Shown: piece by piece, positions 42,758 through 43,895 of the stretch
Layout of the letters: each line of letters opens with the position of its first letter
Position numbering within the stretch: position 1 is the stretch's first letter
DNA from: Roseibacillus sp.
Lineage (GTDB): Bacteria; Verrucomicrobiota; Verrucomicrobiia; Verrucomicrobiales; Akkermansiaceae
Direction of reading: 5' to 3'
Assembly: GCA_002709915.1 (NCBI GenBank)
Contig: PARF01000024.1
Coordinates: 1-43,895, forward strand
DNA: 43,895 nucleotides
The notes under the pieces: model-generated
The model's database searches: none
What the model was told of the DNA's origin: nothing
The model's input: only the letters and a program-made list of their open reading frames with translations
Program-made: the position numbers and the translations under genes

Positions 42758-43552
42758 CTACTCGCCCTCCGAGAGGGTCAGAGAAAGGTAATTCTGAATT
42801 TCATCCCCGGGCACATTCGCTCTCATGAGAGATTCCCCTACCAGAATGGCATTCGCCCCTGCATCAAGGGCGACCTGTGCATCATGCGCTGTCTTTATCC
42901 CGGACTCTGAAACAACCATGACATTGTCAGGCACCTCATCGGCAAGTGTTTGAGTTGCGGAAAGATCAGTTTCAAAGGTTTTCAGGTTCCGGTTATTTAT
43001 TCCGATAAGGTCAGCTCCGAGGTCAATAGCCCTTTCCATTTCTGGCAGGTCGTGAACCTCAACCAGAACGTCCAGCTGAAGATCTCTGGCTGTCTGATAA
43101 AGCCGGTGAAGATCTTCGTCCTCGAGACAGGCCACGATCAGCAGGATTGCGTCAGCCCCGGCAATCACTGCCTCGTAAATCTGAGCTTCATGTACGGTGA
43201 AATCCTTCCGCAGGAGGGGCACTTGAGAATCCTTGGAAATTTCGGACAGGTAGGTCAGCGATCCCTGAAAGTATTTCCTGTCTGTCAGGACCGACATGCA
43301 GGAAGCTCCTCCATCGATATACATCCGAGCCTGCCGGAGAGGATCGAAGTTCTGGTCGATCACGCCGACTGAGGGGGAGGATTTCTTCACCTCCGCGATA
43401 ACTCCCAAGCGATCGGGACCCCGATCCAGAGCCGATCGAAAACCTCGAAAATCGTTTCTCTGTAGGGCTTGAGCCTTGAGCTTGGGCGCGAGAGGAACAA
43501 GGGGCTCTACCTCGACACGTTTATGGGCAATGATTTCATCAAGCTTGTTCAT
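42758..43552 (-). CDS. trpC: Indole-3-glycerol phosphate synthase
   Basis: Closes the indole ring: converts 1-(2-carboxyphenylamino)-1-deoxyribulose 5-phosphate to indole-3-glycerol phosphate in tryptophan synthesis. The protein has 264 residues, a complete TIM barrel. MNKLDEIIAHKRVEV is the family N-terminus, IAEVKKSSPSVGVI contains the catalytic-strand Glu/Lys pair, VPLLRKDFTVHEAQIYEAVI holds the catalytic Lys, and LDVLVEVHD and GINNRNLKTFETDL are conserved strands. VSESGIKT and ILVGESLMR bind the phosphate. It is monofunctional, not fused to TrpF. Other trp genes are not in the window. Confidence 0.96.
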   Translation of the reverse strand: MNKLDEIIAHKRVEVEPLVPLAPKLKAQALQRNDFRGFRSALDRGPDRLGVIAEVKKSSPSVGVIDQNFDPLRQARMYIDGGASCMSVLTDRKYFQGSLTYLSEISKDSQVPLLRKDFTVHEAQIYEAVIAGADAILLIVACLEDEDLHRLYQTARDLQLDVLVEVHDLPEMERAIDLGADLIGINNRNLKTFETDLSATQTLADEVPDNVMVVSESGIKTAHDAQVALDAGANAILVGESLMRANVPGDEIQNYLSLTLSEGE

Positions 43553-43648
43553 GCGGCTGCAGGGGTTTAACCGGGAATCTACCCTTATGGATACGAGATT
43601 TTTCGCACAAAAGGGGTCAAGTCTCTCTCCACTGGCAGGAAAAAGGAC

Positions 43649-43676
43649 TTGCCGGCCGTTTCCCGCGGTGTATCTA
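43649..43676 (+). promoter_or_regulatory. Candidate promoter of tRNA-Gly
   Basis: TTGCCG (43649-43654), a 16-bp spacer and TATCTA (43671-43676) lie 14 bp before the first base of the mature tRNA. Position and fit are reasonable for a sigma70-type promoter. Confidence 0.4.
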
Positions 43677-43690
43677 GGCTTCTCACGGAA

Positions 43691-43765
43691 GCGGGTGTAG
43701 CTCAGTGGTAGAGCGTCACCTTGCCAAGGTGAATGTCGACGGTTCGAATCCGTTCACCCGCTCCA
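43691..43765 (+). tRNA. tRNA-Gly (anticodon GCC), CCA encoded
   Basis: The cloverleaf reads cleanly. The acceptor GCGGGTG pairs with CACCCGC (43755-43761). D-stem GCTC/GAGC, anticodon stem TCACC/GGTGA around TTGCCAA (anticodon GCC, decoding GGC and GGU), and T-arm GACGG-TTCGAAT-CCGTT are all intact. The discriminator T is followed by an encoded CCA at 43763-43765. Confidence 0.97.
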
Positions 43766-43770
43766 CTTAA

Positions 43771-43802
43771 TCAGCCGGGAGAGGCCCTCCTCTCCCGGCT
43801 GA
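43771..43802 (+). terminator. Strong hairpin directly after tRNA-Gly
   Basis: TCAGCCGGGAGAG (43771-43783) and CTCTCCCGGCTGA (43790-43802) are perfect complements (13 bp) around the loop GCCCTC, only five bases after the tRNA CCA. The following bases (CTTGTCTCTTTCC) are pyrimidine-rich but have no clean T-run. An intrinsic terminator of the tRNA transcript is the simplest reading. Confidence 0.6.
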
Positions 43803-43895
43803 CTTGTCTCTTTCCAAGGGCACAATCAACTGAGAACAACCCAAGAGGCCTGTTCTCGCCGCGCACGGGCACCCCGGGATGCCACAGACCAGTCT

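Noticed and set aside
1-43895. CRISPR arrays, transposases, prophage or integron features
   Set aside because: None seen: no regularly spaced direct repeats, no transposase or integrase motifs. The tRNA-Gly is intact and no integrase or repeated tRNA 3' end follows it within the window.

Overview
The window is a compact chromosomal segment of a Gram-negative bacterium, most likely a member of the PVC superphylum and probably Verrucomicrobiota. This is inferred from several families that are abundant there and rare together elsewhere. They are two DUF1080 proteins, a PQQ-repeat protein, a formylglycine sulfatase, a DUF1549/DUF1553 + DUF1501 pair, a ThuA-like protein and an H-X9-DG pseudopilin-like protein. 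About 35 protein genes and one tRNA-Gly are readable. No insertion sequence, prophage, CRISPR array or rRNA gene is visible, and no gene-free stretch exceeds about 300 bases.

Layout. (1) 334-10415 (+): a tight five-gene run with a 1084-aa TPR protein, ExbB/TolQ, ExbD/TolR, and two large membrane proteins. The last two join WD40-like PD40 propeller blades to a prenyltransferase/squalene-cyclase-like alpha-toroid domain. The second also carries a TonB/TolA-like helix with an S-x-x-x-H motif. This looks like a proton-motive-force-driven envelope machine of unknown function and is the best candidate for an undescribed system. (2) 10471-16122: DUF1080, PQQ-repeat, DUF1080, murI and sulfatase genes, a glycan-related accessory cluster with glutamate racemase embedded. 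(3) 16146-17758 (-): bioA and a small upstream gene overlapping it. (4) 17790-22908 (+): CPBP protease, a ComF gene with a -1 frameshift at an A7 run, accD, folC and a metallo-beta-lactamase exonuclease-like gene. (5) 22927-30245 (-): prmA, a BON/OmpA membrane protein, a 988-aa coiled-coil protein with a C-terminal helix-hairpin-helix, an aspartate aminotransferase, cysQ and a possible 62-aa membrane protein. (6) 30391-34370: an orphan hypothetical gene and the DUF1549/1553-DUF1501 pair. (7) 34425-40480 (mostly -): kbl, lysC, ThuA, pseudopilin-like (+) and hom, so two enzymes of the aspartate-to-threonine route are here with a threonine-catabolic enzyme. (8) 40718-43765: a protein with a TonB-like N-terminus, OmpA domain and proline tail, a hypothetical gene downstream of trpC, trpC, and tRNA-Gly(GCC) with a promoter-like sequence before it and a strong hairpin after it.

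Together the window mixes housekeeping metabolism (acetyl-CoA carboxylase, folate, biotin, Trp, Thr/Lys, peptidoglycan D-Glu) with three membrane-to-periplasm assemblies. These are the TPR/ExbB/ExbD/PD40-toroid operon, the BON-OmpA/coiled-coil pair and the TonB-like/OmpA protein. All functional statements come from reading motifs by eye; no database search was possible.
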